From G965233625 sp965233625 (GTDB taxonomy: Bacteria > Planctomycetota > Planctomycetia > Pirellulales > Pirellulaceae), in contig OZ247499.1 in assembly GCA_965233625.1 (NCBI GenBank), positions 5,828,001 to 5,892,000 on the forward strand: a stretch of DNA of 64,000 bases. The letters run 5' to 3'. This document shows, one piece after another, positions 18,403 to 26,942 of the stretch. Each line of letters opens with the position of its first letter. The first letter of the stretch is position 1. The position numbers were made by a program, and so were the translations under genes. Under the pieces are notes generated by a model. That model was not told where the DNA came from. It was given only the letters and a program-made list of their open reading frames with translations, and searched no databases.

Positions 18403-19308
18403 CTACTCAAGCGATTCAAGCATGTAGCGGATGGACAATTTGTCATCCAGCTTCATATCGAAGTCGAAGCATAACACGGCATTCTCATCGTCGCTCAGCG
18501 CGTAGTTTGTGGTCATGACCCGTTTGACGCTGCCGCTGGAATAGTTGATGGTTCGAAATACGGTCAACTCCCCGCGGACTTTCGCCACATCGGCCACTGC
18601 ACTCAGCACTCTTCGTCCGCGGAAAAATTCTCCCTCTGCGGGCACTTCATCATTGAGTGCGCGTACGTACTTAAGTAGGGCTTCCTCACGGTTGCCGCTG
18701 CGAATGACGCTCACGACGGAGATATTTAAGGAGTCACGTTCCTCATTTGCATAGGTGAACACGACCGGGGAATGGCCGAATGACTTCGCCCGCAGCTTCG
18801 GATCAATCTCCATTTTCACAAGCTTGCTGCGCAATTCATCAAGCTGCCATGGATTGTTAAAGTCAATCCGCGCTTCTTGAATGACTTCGGGCATAGCGCC
18901 GCGTTCTTCCACAGGCTCCCCGCGGTCTGGCGCCACGGCGGCGACAATGCTGCCACAGACTGCCACAACCAACAGCCCGCTGCATAGCAGAACGAGCGCG
19001 ATCAGCGAGATGACGATACGGATCTTGCGGAACACGCTCATGTTCCTCCACAGCTGGACGAAAAAGGAGGATGCTCCGCCCGCTGCCTTGGAACCGCCCT
19101 GACCACCTTGCTGGCCATAGCCTGGTGCGCCGTAACCGGGCTGACCGTATTGCTGGGGTTGTCCGTATTGCATCGTGGGCGGCATGTATCCGCTTGCCGG
19201 CTGCGTCATCTGCCCGCAGGCGCCGCATTGGACAGGGCCGCCCGGTGAAACGGCCAACGCGGGATTTACCGGCGCGCCGCAATACGTGCACGTAAAGCTT
19301 TGGTTCAA
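18403..19308 (-). CDS. Zinc-ribbon membrane protein with Gln/Gly/Tyr-rich linker
   Basis: 301 aa starting at a TTG (LNQSFTCTYCGAPV). Four cysteines in two CxxC pairs (CTYC and CGAC) form a likely zinc ribbon in residues 1-33. A QYGQPGYGAPGYGQQ low-complexity linker follows, then one strong transmembrane helix near residues 95-125 (IRIVISLIALVLLCSGLLVV) and a C-terminal domain of ~170 residues that I do not recognise. The ribbon would be cytoplasmic and the C-terminal domain outside. No ATG lies in frame nearby, and the TTG gives the zinc ribbon a natural start. It converges on mqnE with a 3-bp gap. Confidence 0.75.
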   Translation of the reverse strand: MNQSFTCTYCGAPVNPALAVSPGGPVQCGACGQMTQPASGYMPPTMQYGQPQQYGQPGYGAPGYGQQGGQGGSKAAGGASSFFVQLWRNMSVFRKIRIVISLIALVLLCSGLLVVAVCGSIVAAVAPDRGEPVEERGAMPEVIQEARIDFNNPWQLDELRSKLVKMEIDPKLRAKSFGHSPVVFTYANEERDSLNISVVSVIRSGNREEALLKYVRALNDEVPAEGEFFRGRRVLSAVADVAKVRGELTVFRTINYSSGSVKRVMTTNYALSDDENAVLCFDFDMKLDDKLSIRYMLESLE

Positions 19309-19418
19309 GATTTCATGCCCTATGAAAAGATATTGCTGCCGTGAAGAGTCACTGGCGGAGAAAAGCAGCTTCCGCCAGTTCTTTGTGTGCGAGGATGAAG
19401 ATTAGCGCCCGCCGGTGA

Positions 19419-20186
19419 TTACTTCAGCGTATCCAGCACGCTATCCAGATACTTCTTCATCTCTGGCGATACTTTCTCGAAGCCTTTGTTGCTGCGCGGC
19501 TGCCCCAGCGCGCGGCGCATGGCGTTATGCATTAGATAGCGGCCGGTGTCTATTTTTACGTGGATCGCGTCGCGGTGCAGTTCCGCTACGTCTTTGACCG
19601 GCGCTTTTCCGGCAGCAGCATCCGCGGCGATTTTCGCCAGCAGATCAATGGCGTAGGTCTGGCGGATTTCGCGCTTTGGATACTTCTTCTGCAGTTGTTT
19701 GATGAGCGCGTTGAAATAGGCGTTGCTGTGCTGCATTGGCCCGGAGGTGGCGGTGCTGGCGTACTCCTCCGCACGCTTTTCGTGATGGGCCCAGCCGGTG
19801 TGAATGATGAACACGGCCTGGGGCTGCATCTCCATCCATTTAGAAATCGTCGCGACGTCTTCTTTCAACGTCGAACGGTAGTGCGGCTGTACCGAAACGA
19901 AGTCGTACTGTTTGGCCTTCAACGCCAGCGGCCACAATGTGGAGCTTTTTACACACGGCGCCTCCGGGTGTTGTTCGATGTAAGGCAGCGGCTTGCCACA
20001 ATCCACATGCCATTGCACATCGCCATCCAGCCTGGATGGAACCGTATCCCACGTCAAAGAGTTGCCAATCAGGTAATAGCTGGGCGCAACGGCCGCTTCT
20101 TCCGCCCTCGCCGTGCTGACGGCAAGTTGACTCACAGGAAGCAGTGTGACGAGAAATAACAGCGCGATGCGACGGTTCATATTCAT
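19419..20186 (-). CDS. Secreted SGNH/GDSL-hydrolase-like protein
   Basis: 255 aa with a signal peptide (MNMNRRIALLFLVTLLPVS...ARA). The mature N-terminus has LIGNSLTWD, resembling SGNH block I with a candidate nucleophile Ser, and the C-terminal HRDAIHVKIDTGRYLMHNAM resembles the block V DxxH dyad followed by the usual helix. Members are esterases acting on carbohydrate esters or lipids; in planctomycetes they often accompany polysaccharide use, but no such genes are adjacent. ATG at 20186 or 20180 both fit. The assignment rests on motif order. Confidence 0.65.
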   Translation of the reverse strand: MNMNRRIALLFLVTLLPVSQLAVSTARAEEAAVAPSYYLIGNSLTWDTVPSRLDGDVQWHVDCGKPLPYIEQHPEAPCVKSSTLWPLALKAKQYDFVSVQPHYRSTLKEDVATISKWMEMQPQAVFIIHTGWAHHEKRAEEYASTATSGPMQHSNAYFNALIKQLQKKYPKREIRQTYAIDLLAKIAADAAAGKAPVKDVAELHRDAIHVKIDTGRYLMHNAMRRALGQPRSNKGFEKVSPEMKKYLDSVLDTLK

Positions 20187-20381
20187 AGCCCGGCAGTGGA
20201 AACAAGGGTGTGTGGGAAGGGCCTATTCTAAGCCGCCGCGGGCGCGGTTGTAGGCTTTTTCAGGAATTTTCAAAGCGGTGACCAGATGTGTCACTACAGG
20301 TGAACATCCTACCAGTGTTGAGCCAAAGCAATGTGCTTCTAAACCTCACCCCACACTGGCAATCACACACAGGATGTAACG

Positions 20382-20726
20382 ATGATTTCAACCGCAATCG
20401 CACCCTCACAGAACCTCACCCGTAAGGCCGATCAGGTCATCGCATTCGCCGAACAGCGTTCATTCGAGGCTGGCTGCTGGCGCACGCTGTACGCGGATGT
20501 CTGTGAGAAACTGGACGCGTTATTCGATCCGTGGGAGCGTTTCGAATTCGACGAACTGCCACACTTCCACCGGCTCACAAGCATCCTGCGTCTACGCTAC
20601 GAAGCCGACCTCCGCCGCAACCCGCCACCACTCGCACGCTTTCTCAAAGCCGCCCGCCCGCAACCACAGCCAACCCTACTCCCCTTCGCCCGCGATCTGC
20701 AGTTCAACATCGACTACGCGAACTAG
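20382..20726 (+). CDS. Hypothetical protein
   Basis: 114-aa soluble protein, rich in aromatic and charged residues (CWRTLYADVCEKLDALFDPW), with a Pro/Gln-rich stretch near residues 88-100. AGGA lies eight bases before the ATG, which supports it as a gene. No family recognised and no obvious partner; the convergent neighbour at 20762 is the metzincin-like frame. Confidence 0.6.
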   Translation: MISTAIAPSQNLTRKADQVIAFAEQRSFEAGCWRTLYADVCEKLDALFDPWERFEFDELPHFHRLTSILRLRYEADLRRNPPPLARFLKAARPQPQPTLLPFARDLQFNIDYAN

Positions 20727-20761
20727 CGGCCGTGGGTAGCAGGATCGTTTTCCGGCGACGC

Positions 20762-21271
20762 CTACACAATCAGTTCCCGCGCGATCCGCCGCTGGTTTTT
20801 GCTACATAAATATAGGCGCCCTCCACACGTCGTCTCTGTTGGAGACACCTGCATGATGCACCTGCTGTCGCGACACTTGTTGATTCCAAATTTGTTGTAG
20901 CAGTCCTTGGCGTTGAACAGATGCAACGCCTCGTGCCACCAGAGATACGGGTTGTCGACCCACGCGGCGGAAAAGCACATTGGTACAGCGATTCCCCAAT
21001 GTGCCAGCGGGTTCTCCTGCCGCGCGGTTTCGACAAAGGGGTGCCCAGCGGGGCATAGTACGAACAGGCGTTTACTGCTGAGTTCTTCAGAAATGTCTGA
21101 ATCGGTACGAAACGAACCTGGCAGATTTCGTTTCATGTGGCTAAGGACGACATCGTCTGCCGCATTCAGCGGCGCCACGTCGATAGCAGGAATCGCCAAG
21201 TAATACCTGCGAAGTTCCGTCGCCAGTTCACACAAGGATTCGACCAGAATGTCATCGTAGCCAGGCAACAA
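20762..21271 (-). CDS. Metzincin-like metalloprotease, start uncertain
   Basis: Frame of 169 aa from a TTG. Near the C-terminus it reads WWHEALHLFNAKDC, which fits the metzincin zinc motif HExxHxxGxxH/D with Asp as third ligand and Cys next to it, followed 13 residues later by CIMQ, matching a Met-turn, and then a C...C pair. This order is like archaemetzincin (HC...CxM...CxxC) or snapalysin (Asp ligand). The coding sense continues upstream of the TTG for about 21 codons (including AFWNRKLIHNTIHC) to an in-frame TAG near 21334, with no ATG or GTG; so either a rare start is used or the gene has lost its 5' end. It follows the S24/S26-like gene on the same strand. Confidence 0.55.
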   Translation of the reverse strand: MLPGYDDILVESLCELATELRRYYLAIPAIDVAPLNAADDVVLSHMKRNLPGSFRTDSDISEELSSKRLFVLCPAGHPFVETARQENPLAHWGIAVPMCFSAAWVDNPYLWWHEALHLFNAKDCYNKFGINKCRDSRCIMQVSPTETTCGGRLYLCSKNQRRIARELIV

Positions 21272-21339
21272 CGACGCGCAATGGATAGTGTTGTGTATCA
21301 GTTTTCTGTTCCAGAAAGCTACCTGTGACTACCGAACCG

Positions 21340-21795
21340 TTAACTTGAAATTTCGGACACAATGCCCAACACATCATTGCGGCTCACCCAACCGTTCGTC
21401 TTGCCTAGGTTATTGCCGATCAGCAACCGGCCGCGAGCATCTAATTCTATGACGACGTGCAGAAGGTAGTTGCCTTTCCAGCGCACAAAAACCACATCGT
21501 CAACGCTTACATCTGCCGGTTGTACAGGAGAAATGCAGACAAGCTGCCCGCTCTCAATCCTTCCACGCATTGAACCGCCTTGCGGACGAACCCACGCAAG
21601 CTTGCCGGCTTCCAACGCGGTAATTGTCTCTTTTACCCAGGTCACTCGATCATTGTCCGTTGCCGGATGTTGGCCGGTTTTGGTGTTTACGATAGACGAA
21701 AGCGAAAAGGCGCCAGAGGTTCGCGCGTTTTTTTCACGTTGTTCGACGCGGCGTCTGTGTTTGTCCTGGTTGGTTGTGGGTTCCTTAGCTCGCAT
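21340..21795 (-). CDS. S24/S26-like (LexA/signal peptidase fold) protein
   Basis: 151 aa. The C-terminal half has the S24/S26 layout: VRPQGGSMRGRIESGQLVCI with candidate nucleophile Ser in GGSM, then VDDVVFVRWKGNYLLHVV and GNNLGKTNGWVSRNDVLGIV. The second catalytic position appears to be His (LLHVV), as in the archaeal/eukaryotic signal peptidase type, rather than Lys. No transmembrane helix precedes it, so it is not an ordinary signal peptidase; the basic, charged N-terminal 50 residues are of unknown role. It is directly upstream of the metzincin-like frame, 68 bp from that frame's TTG. Confidence 0.65.
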   Translation of the reverse strand: MRAKEPTTNQDKHRRRVEQREKNARTSGAFSLSSIVNTKTGQHPATDNDRVTWVKETITALEAGKLAWVRPQGGSMRGRIESGQLVCISPVQPADVSVDDVVFVRWKGNYLLHVVIELDARGRLLIGNNLGKTNGWVSRNDVLGIVSEISS

Positions 21796-21901
21796 CGTAG
21801 CTTAACCAGTGGCATTAGGTTGACGCGTGAGAATTTTCGGCCATCATCTGCAGATGTACCACAACATCTTGCTTTTTATGGAATAACAAACGGCCAATTC
21901 G

Positions 21902-23095
21902 ATGCGTTACCTTTTTATTATTAATATGGCATGCCTCGGCGTCTGTTTCGGTTCTGGTTGTGGCGGCGGTGACAGTACGGCCGTAGCTGACAATCAGACA
22001 CCCGTCGCACCGGCAGAAACTAATGCACCAGATACCGGCGCGACGGTCGCTCTCGCCGGTAAACAGCCTGGAAAAACCCCGGCGTCCCAGATCGGAGCAG
22101 CACCTGGCGAGACCGCTCGTCCTGAAGCAACGACCTTCAAATTCACGTATGTCAAACCAGAGTCGCCGATGACGGCGGAGCAGGCTGATGCGTTGCTGGC
22201 GGCAATGAAGAAAAAATACAACGACGTGCCACGTAATCTGAATCCACCGTTCTCGCGCGAGGCGGCGATGGATTACACCAAAGCCATTGTCATTCTCCGT
22301 GACTCGATGCCCAAAGACGCTGACTTCATGGAAAGCATCGACTACAGCAAGCTTACCGGCGCCAATGCGGGCAATCAGCGGTACTTTGATAGCCAGCGGA
22401 AATCTCTGTTATCGCGTCTGCGTGACTACGCTCCCAAAGAGATTGAACGGAGCACGAAGTATTCCCGCGATAGTCTGAAGTCGAACGCCACGCTCCAACT
22501 GAAATTCCTTCAACGCGGCGCCGAAGTTGATTTGTCGGACCGGTCAGCAGTGGCCACGCACCTCAGCGAATCGCTCGTGAAACAGCGTAACGAAACCTTC
22601 CGCAAGACGCTGGACACAATCGATGTTGCCCTCTTCTTCGATAAACAGCTAGGCAGCGGCGAAACCGACTACGCTGCATTGAAGAAGCAGGTCACCGGCT
22701 GGCAGCAGAAGCACAAGGAAAACCTGTCCAAAGCTGCCGGGTCGATCAAACCGCCCAAGGGCATCGAAAACGAAGAACTGCAAGCCATCGCCCAAAAAGT
22801 TCTGACCGATCCAAAGTACAAATTGCCCACGGCCAAGCGGATGATCGTCAACACGCGCAAACGCAGCCAGCAGCGTGTTGAATACGAAGTGGAAGACAAC
22901 ACCATCAAACGAATCGAACGGGTCTGGGAAGAATTCCAGGTCGCCACCATCGAACCGAAGGATGGCAAATACTACATCTACTTCAACACGCTGAAATATT
23001 TCACCAAAGGCGCCTCAACCACACCGCTCGAGAAATGGGTGCTGGGCGAACGCTTCCAGAGTGCACCAATTCTGGAGGAGAACATCGGCGGATAG
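21902..23095 (+). CDS. Putative lipoprotein of unknown function
   Basis: 397 aa. The N-terminus MRYLFIINMACLGVCFGSGC ends in a lipobox-like GSGC, followed by a Gly/Thr/Pro/Ala-rich linker (to ~residue 75) and a charged, mostly helical domain. It would be anchored in a membrane facing the periplasm. No domain recognised. No ribosome site is obvious before the ATG. It converges with the DUF1559 protein at 23111. Confidence 0.75.
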   Translation: MRYLFIINMACLGVCFGSGCGGGDSTAVADNQTPVAPAETNAPDTGATVALAGKQPGKTPASQIGAAPGETARPEATTFKFTYVKPESPMTAEQADALLAAMKKKYNDVPRNLNPPFSREAAMDYTKAIVILRDSMPKDADFMESIDYSKLTGANAGNQRYFDSQRKSLLSRLRDYAPKEIERSTKYSRDSLKSNATLQLKFLQRGAEVDLSDRSAVATHLSESLVKQRNETFRKTLDTIDVALFFDKQLGSGETDYAALKKQVTGWQQKHKENLSKAAGSIKPPKGIENEELQAIAQKVLTDPKYKLPTAKRMIVNTRKRSQQRVEYEVEDNTIKRIERVWEEFQVATIEPKDGKYYIYFNTLKYFTKGASTTPLEKWVLGERFQSAPILEENIGG

Positions 23096-23110
23096 TTGTG
23101 GCTGCAGGTA

Positions 23111-23797
23111 TTAGGACGGGTCGGCAATAATCGTCCCTAGCTCGGCAGGCGTTAACGCTTCGATGGCGCCACTTTCGCGGATGACCGGTATTTCACCCGG
23201 AGGCGCTCCAGCCTCCGGGTCGCAGAGCTTGAGTAATTCCGCGGGCGTGATGTCTTCCGGCGACATCCAATGAACGGTGTAGCCACGGGGCATTTCGATA
23301 ATTGCCGGTTTGTCACCAGGGTTTGCCGGCAGGTATTTCCGCCTGTCGTCGCCAGTGATGACGAAGGATTCGCCCGTGATTGCCAGGTAGCTGGTATGAA
23401 GACTGGGGACACCTTCCGTTGCTGGGCAACGATAAATGTCAACAACCGTGTTGTAGGCGTTGGCGTTGACCGGATCATTCCACGGACGGGTGAGGTCGAT
23501 CGATTCGTACAACGCTTCCTGCTCAAGATAGGGCAGCAGCAACGTCCGCCAGCTATGCAGCCGGTTACCTTCTTCATCAACGGTGTAGGCCGGTGGCGGA
23601 CGACCGTGCTCTTGCGTGTATGATTCCGTGGCGATCCAGATCTGCTTGAGATTATTACGGCAGATCGAACGGTCGCTGGGGCCTGGATGCCCGGTGTGCA
23701 TCGGCACGAAGAGAAAGTAACCAACGGTCAGCAGCAAGAGCAACAGCCCCGTGCAGATGAGCCGGGCTATGGCGTTGCTGCTAGTGCGTTGCTGCAT
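23111..23797 (-). CDS. DUF1559 domain protein with plain membrane anchor
   Basis: 228 aa. One N-terminal transmembrane helix (residues ~12-30) is followed by CRNNLKQIWIATESYTQEHG and SWRTLLLPYLEQEALY, the typical first part of DUF1559. Unlike the gene at 87-1094 it has no GFTLVELL prepilin motif, so it is a membrane-anchored relative and not processed by prepilin peptidase. The C-terminal part (VHWMSPEDITPAELLKL) is common in this sub-branch. Function unknown. Ends 24 bp from the alpha/beta hydrolase start on the same strand, so the two may share a transcript. Confidence 0.85.
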   Translation of the reverse strand: MQQRTSSNAIARLICTGLLLLLLTVGYFLFVPMHTGHPGPSDRSICRNNLKQIWIATESYTQEHGRPPPAYTVDEEGNRLHSWRTLLLPYLEQEALYESIDLTRPWNDPVNANAYNTVVDIYRCPATEGVPSLHTSYLAITGESFVITGDDRRKYLPANPGDKPAIIEMPRGYTVHWMSPEDITPAELLKLCDPEAGAPPGEIPVIRESGAIEALTPAELGTIIADPS

Positions 23798-23821
23798 AGC
23801 TTCATCACCGTGCCGGTATTG

Positions 23822-24625
23822 TTACGCCGCGCGGTTGAAGGCCAGCACTTCTGCCGTGAACTGTTCGTGCTTCTCGAATGGCAGCATGTGGCCGCAGTCT
23901 TCGAACACTTTGAGGCTGGCGTCGGGTAGATGCTGGGCGTAGTATTCGCCGTGCGCCAGCGGAATCAGTTTGTCGTGCCGGCCCCATAACACTTTAACAG
24001 GGCACTGCACGCGATGCAGGTGCGATGGCAGTTTGGGGTTATGCAGGTACGGGTTCCAGCCGACGCGGGCAGTGGCTTCGCGGGCGCGGAGCCATAGCAG
24101 CATGCGCGAGTCGGTCATCGAGGTGGGCATCGCCAGCGGGATAACGTCGCTTTGTGTGTCGAAGAACAGCAGTTCGCGCAGCTCATCCAGGTCGTCAATA
24201 AACAGCTCCGCCACGTGCGAACCTTCCACCCGCAAACCTGCCGCCGCCACAATCGTCAACCGGCTGATAAGATCCGGCCGCAGGATGGATAGCTCGACCG
24301 CCAGCCACGCGCCGAGCGAGAAACCGACGACGGGAACCTGCTTCAAACCAAGTTGGTCGAACAGGTCCACATAGTGCCAGACCATGTCCTGCATATCGTC
24401 TATCTGGTCGAGTCCTTCAGACAACGCAAAGCCGGGATGCGCCGTGGCGTAAACCGTGTAGTGCTGCGCGAGCGCGTTGTGAAACGGCATCCAGTCGGTC
24501 TCACCGCCCGCACTGTGCAGATACACCAGCGGCGGTCCGCTGCCACCTTTCATCAACTGCGTCTTCTTGCCGGCAACGTCGATGAACGTCGTTTCGTTGG
24601 CGATTTTTGCGGGTTGGTCAGACAT
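23822..24625 (-). CDS. Alpha/beta hydrolase
   Basis: 267 aa with the full fold signature: LVYLHSAGG oxyanion region, nucleophile Ser103 in VVGFSLGAW, acid in LWGRHDKLIP and His in DCGHMLPFEKHEQF. Substrate unknown. The LLM flavin-dependent oxidoreductase gene lies upstream on the same strand; the two are separated by 238 bp that contain an inverted pair of dispersed repeats. Oxidoreductase plus hydrolase pairs occur in ring-cleavage and ester-breakdown routes, but that link is inference. Confidence 0.92.
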   Translation of the reverse strand: MSDQPAKIANETTFIDVAGKKTQLMKGGSGPPLVYLHSAGGETDWMPFHNALAQHYTVYATAHPGFALSEGLDQIDDMQDMVWHYVDLFDQLGLKQVPVVGFSLGAWLAVELSILRPDLISRLTIVAAAGLRVEGSHVAELFIDDLDELRELLFFDTQSDVIPLAMPTSMTDSRMLLWLRAREATARVGWNPYLHNPKLPSHLHRVQCPVKVLWGRHDKLIPLAHGEYYAQHLPDASLKVFEDCGHMLPFEKHEQFTAEVLAFNRAA

Positions 24626-24681
24626 GGCTTGTTCCTACGGTGGCGGCGATATGTTGGGCGAATTGTTGCGGGCATTGCTGC

Positions 24682-24846
24682 CCCCTCGCCCCTTTGGGGA
24701 GAGGGCTGGGGTGAGGGGAAATGTTTGGTGAAGCTTGATTTAGCAGACACAAATCGCATCACGATTTGAAGAATCTACGTTGACGAAACGTGCTCGCGGA
24801 GGGCTGTACCCCCTCACCCTAACCCTCTCCCCAGAGGGGCGAGGGG
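24682..24846. repeat. Inverted pair of 37-bp CCCCTCRCC dispersed repeats
   Basis: Units at 24682-24718 and 24810-24846 are in opposite orientation and are nearly complementary. Each unit is itself hairpin-like (CCCCTC...GAGGGG). The same unit occurs as another inverted pair at 52885-53030. Both pairs sit between two minus-strand genes. Confidence 0.85.
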
Positions 24847-24863
24847 ACTACGTGGCAGGCGTA

Positions 24864-26024
24864 CTAGGCGGCTTTGGCTTCGTCTTGGGCCTGCTGTTTA
24901 CGCAGGGCAGGCATCACCTCTTCGGCAAACAGCGTCATGTTTTTCCGCGTCAGGTCGGCGGGCAGGGTTGCCAGCTGGAACAGCCCCAGCAGGTTGCCGA
25001 CGCCCAGTTCTTTGCTGTAGTGGGCCAGCTTGTCGCGGACGGTGGCGGGGCTGCCGACCACGGCGTACACACCTTCGTCCACATCCTTCCACGTCTTCAC
25101 GTTGCTGAGGAACGTTTTTAAAGCGCGTTGAATGCCGGCCATCGAACGGGCGCTGGTGTAGCCTGGTGGGAAAACGACGAGCCCTTTGAGCAGCTTTTCG
25201 GCAAAGTAGAACAGATGCTTGCCGTATTCTTCGCGGGCCTGTTCATCGGTTTCGGCCACGTAGATGGGCAGCAGCCAGCCGAGTTGCGAAGGGTCGGCCG
25301 TGTAGCCGTGCTTCTCGCAGGCGTTGCGGAACATCTCGAAGTTGCGGCGGAAGAAATCGATATGAAAGTACGGGATGCCCATGTAACTGAATCGCCGCTG
25401 CGCGACAAAATCAATCGTCTCGCGGCTACCGGCGCCGGGAATCCAGACCGGCGGGTGCGGCTGCTGAATGGGTCGCGGCCAGGGGTTCACGTACTTCAGC
25501 TTCCAGTGTTTGCCGTAATGCTCAAACGGGCCGTCTTCGGTCCAGCAGCGCAGCACCAGATCAAACGCTTCTTTGTACTGGCTGCGGGCGAAGGTGGGAT
25601 TGATGCTGAAGCTGTAATATTCCGGGCCGCCGCCAACCACCAGCCCGGCGATTAACCGGCCGTTGCTGATGCAGTCGATCATGGCGAATTCTTCCGCCAC
25701 GCGTGTGGGCGGGCTGTACAGCGGCAGCGCGTTGCCGACGACGGCGATCTTCACCCGCTCTGTCTGGCGGGCCAGAATCGACGCCATCAGGTTGGGGCTG
25801 GGCATGGTGCCGTACGCGCTTTGATGATGCTCGTTCACGCACACGCCATCAAAGCCCAGCTTCTCGGCCAGCACCAGTTCATCCAGGTACCGGTTGTAAA
25901 GCTGCCCGCCGTGTTGAGGCTCAAACAGCGAGTTGGGAACCTTGGTCCAGGCGGACTTGTACTTCGTATCGAAGTCGTCCGGCAGCTTGTCCCAAGGCAT
26001 CAGATGAAAGGCGAAGAAATCCAT
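24864..26024 (-). CDS. LLM class flavin-dependent oxidoreductase (luciferase-like monooxygenase)
   Basis: 386-aa TIM-barrel enzyme: FAFHLMPWDKLPDDF at the start, LAEKLGFDGVCVNEHHQS, LPLYSPPTRVAEEFAMIDCIS.GRLI, LVVGGGPEYYSF, PPVWIPGAGSRETIDFVA and TVRDKLAHYSKELGV. Family members use reduced FMN and O2 to oxidise small organic substrates or act as F420-type dehydrogenases; the substrate here is unknown. The start at 26024 (MDFFAFHLMPW) fits the family; the open frame continues 67 codons upstream without coding character. Possibly operonic with the alpha/beta hydrolase downstream. Confidence 0.9.
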   Translation of the reverse strand: MDFFAFHLMPWDKLPDDFDTKYKSAWTKVPNSLFEPQHGGQLYNRYLDELVLAEKLGFDGVCVNEHHQSAYGTMPSPNLMASILARQTERVKIAVVGNALPLYSPPTRVAEEFAMIDCISNGRLIAGLVVGGGPEYYSFSINPTFARSQYKEAFDLVLRCWTEDGPFEHYGKHWKLKYVNPWPRPIQQPHPPVWIPGAGSRETIDFVAQRRFSYMGIPYFHIDFFRRNFEMFRNACEKHGYTADPSQLGWLLPIYVAETDEQAREEYGKHLFYFAEKLLKGLVVFPPGYTSARSMAGIQRALKTFLSNVKTWKDVDEGVYAVVGSPATVRDKLAHYSKELGVGNLLGLFQLATLPADLTRKNMTLFAEEVMPALRKQQAQDEAKAA

Positions 26025-26305
26025 TTGCTTGCCTGCAAGGTGAGAGTTCAAGATGTTCTGGCGTCCGCCGCAGAAGTGTCCACCGAAGCCAGAACAGGTA
26101 GTTTCCCACATTGCAAAATACGCGGCAATATCAATCGCAATGCATCGTAAAGCGTTTCTGTGATGAGCTTTACAGCTACGGATAGAGGCTTCTGTGACGG
26201 CCTGAAAGCCGCCAGACGTTTTCACAATAGGTGCATGCTGTTAAAATGGGATGAATGCGATATCTGCGTTGTCTGGTGCGATTCCTTCATCCTTAGAGTT
26301 CCCAC

Positions 26306-26839
26306 ATGCTCGAACGTGTCTTGATTGTGCTGGCAGCCACCGGCGGCGCCTATGTGATTTCGCTGGTGCTGGGCGTGGTGCTCAACCGGCTTACCCGCAA
26401 GGTGCAAGAGGAAGAAACACGCTGCCAGGTGCATCCGCACATCCGCGCGTGGCTGCGTGAAGAGGTGGAAACCTTTGTGCGGGAGAAACACCCGGCCGAA
26501 TCGGCTTCGCCCCGCCAGTTGCATGCTCATTTAGAGCAGTTACGGGAAGATCTGCTGACCGCCATCGACGCAGAGCTTCAGACGCCCGTTAACGATGCAC
26601 TCCACCAACGCAAACGCGCCTGGTCCGCCGGCAAGCCTTTGAGCAAAGCAGACCGGGCAAAAGAAGAGCTGGTCGCCCAGCCACTGCCACCGCGGCTGCA
26701 AGACCTGGGCGTGCTAGGCATGGATGGAGAGCCGGACGCTGCGCAGATCGCCGTTCTGCAAGCATGGCTAGATCAGGCCGCCCGCCGCGCCGCTACGGCT
26801 GAGAATGATAGCCGACCGGCGACTATCTCGATGCAGTAA
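26306..26839 (+). CDS. Single-pass membrane protein, unknown
   Basis: 177 aa with an N-terminal helix (residues ~4-25, VLIVLAATGGAYVISLVLGVV) and a charged, helical cytoplasmic or periplasmic domain (WLREEVETFVREKHP, LHAHLEQLREDLLTAIDAEL). No family recognised. Its stop codon lies inside the first copy of a 16-bp direct repeat at 26832-26847. Confidence 0.65.
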   Translation: MLERVLIVLAATGGAYVISLVLGVVLNRLTRKVQEEETRCQVHPHIRAWLREEVETFVREKHPAESASPRQLHAHLEQLREDLLTAIDAELQTPVNDALHQRKRAWSAGKPLSKADRAKEELVAQPLPPRLQDLGVLGMDGEPDAAQIAVLQAWLDQAARRAATAENDSRPATISMQ

Positions 26840-26936
26840 CGCAGCGCACCGCGTAGGGCAGGCGCCTGCCTGCCTGAGGGAGAATGCAAACGAACGGTTT
26901 TGTTAAGGTCAGCGTCTAGTTGCAGTAACGCAGCGC
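26832..26936. repeat. REP-like palindrome between 16-bp direct repeats
   Basis: TGCAGTAACGCAGCGC occurs at 26832-26847 and 26921-26936. Between them is a TAGGGCAGGCGCCTGCCTG unit (26854-26872, perfect palindrome CAGGCGCCTG at 26859-26868), related to the arms of the long inverted repeat at 10716-10794. The arrangement looks like an inserted or locally duplicated small mobile repeat. Confidence 0.7.
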
Positions 26937-26942
26937 CACGGT

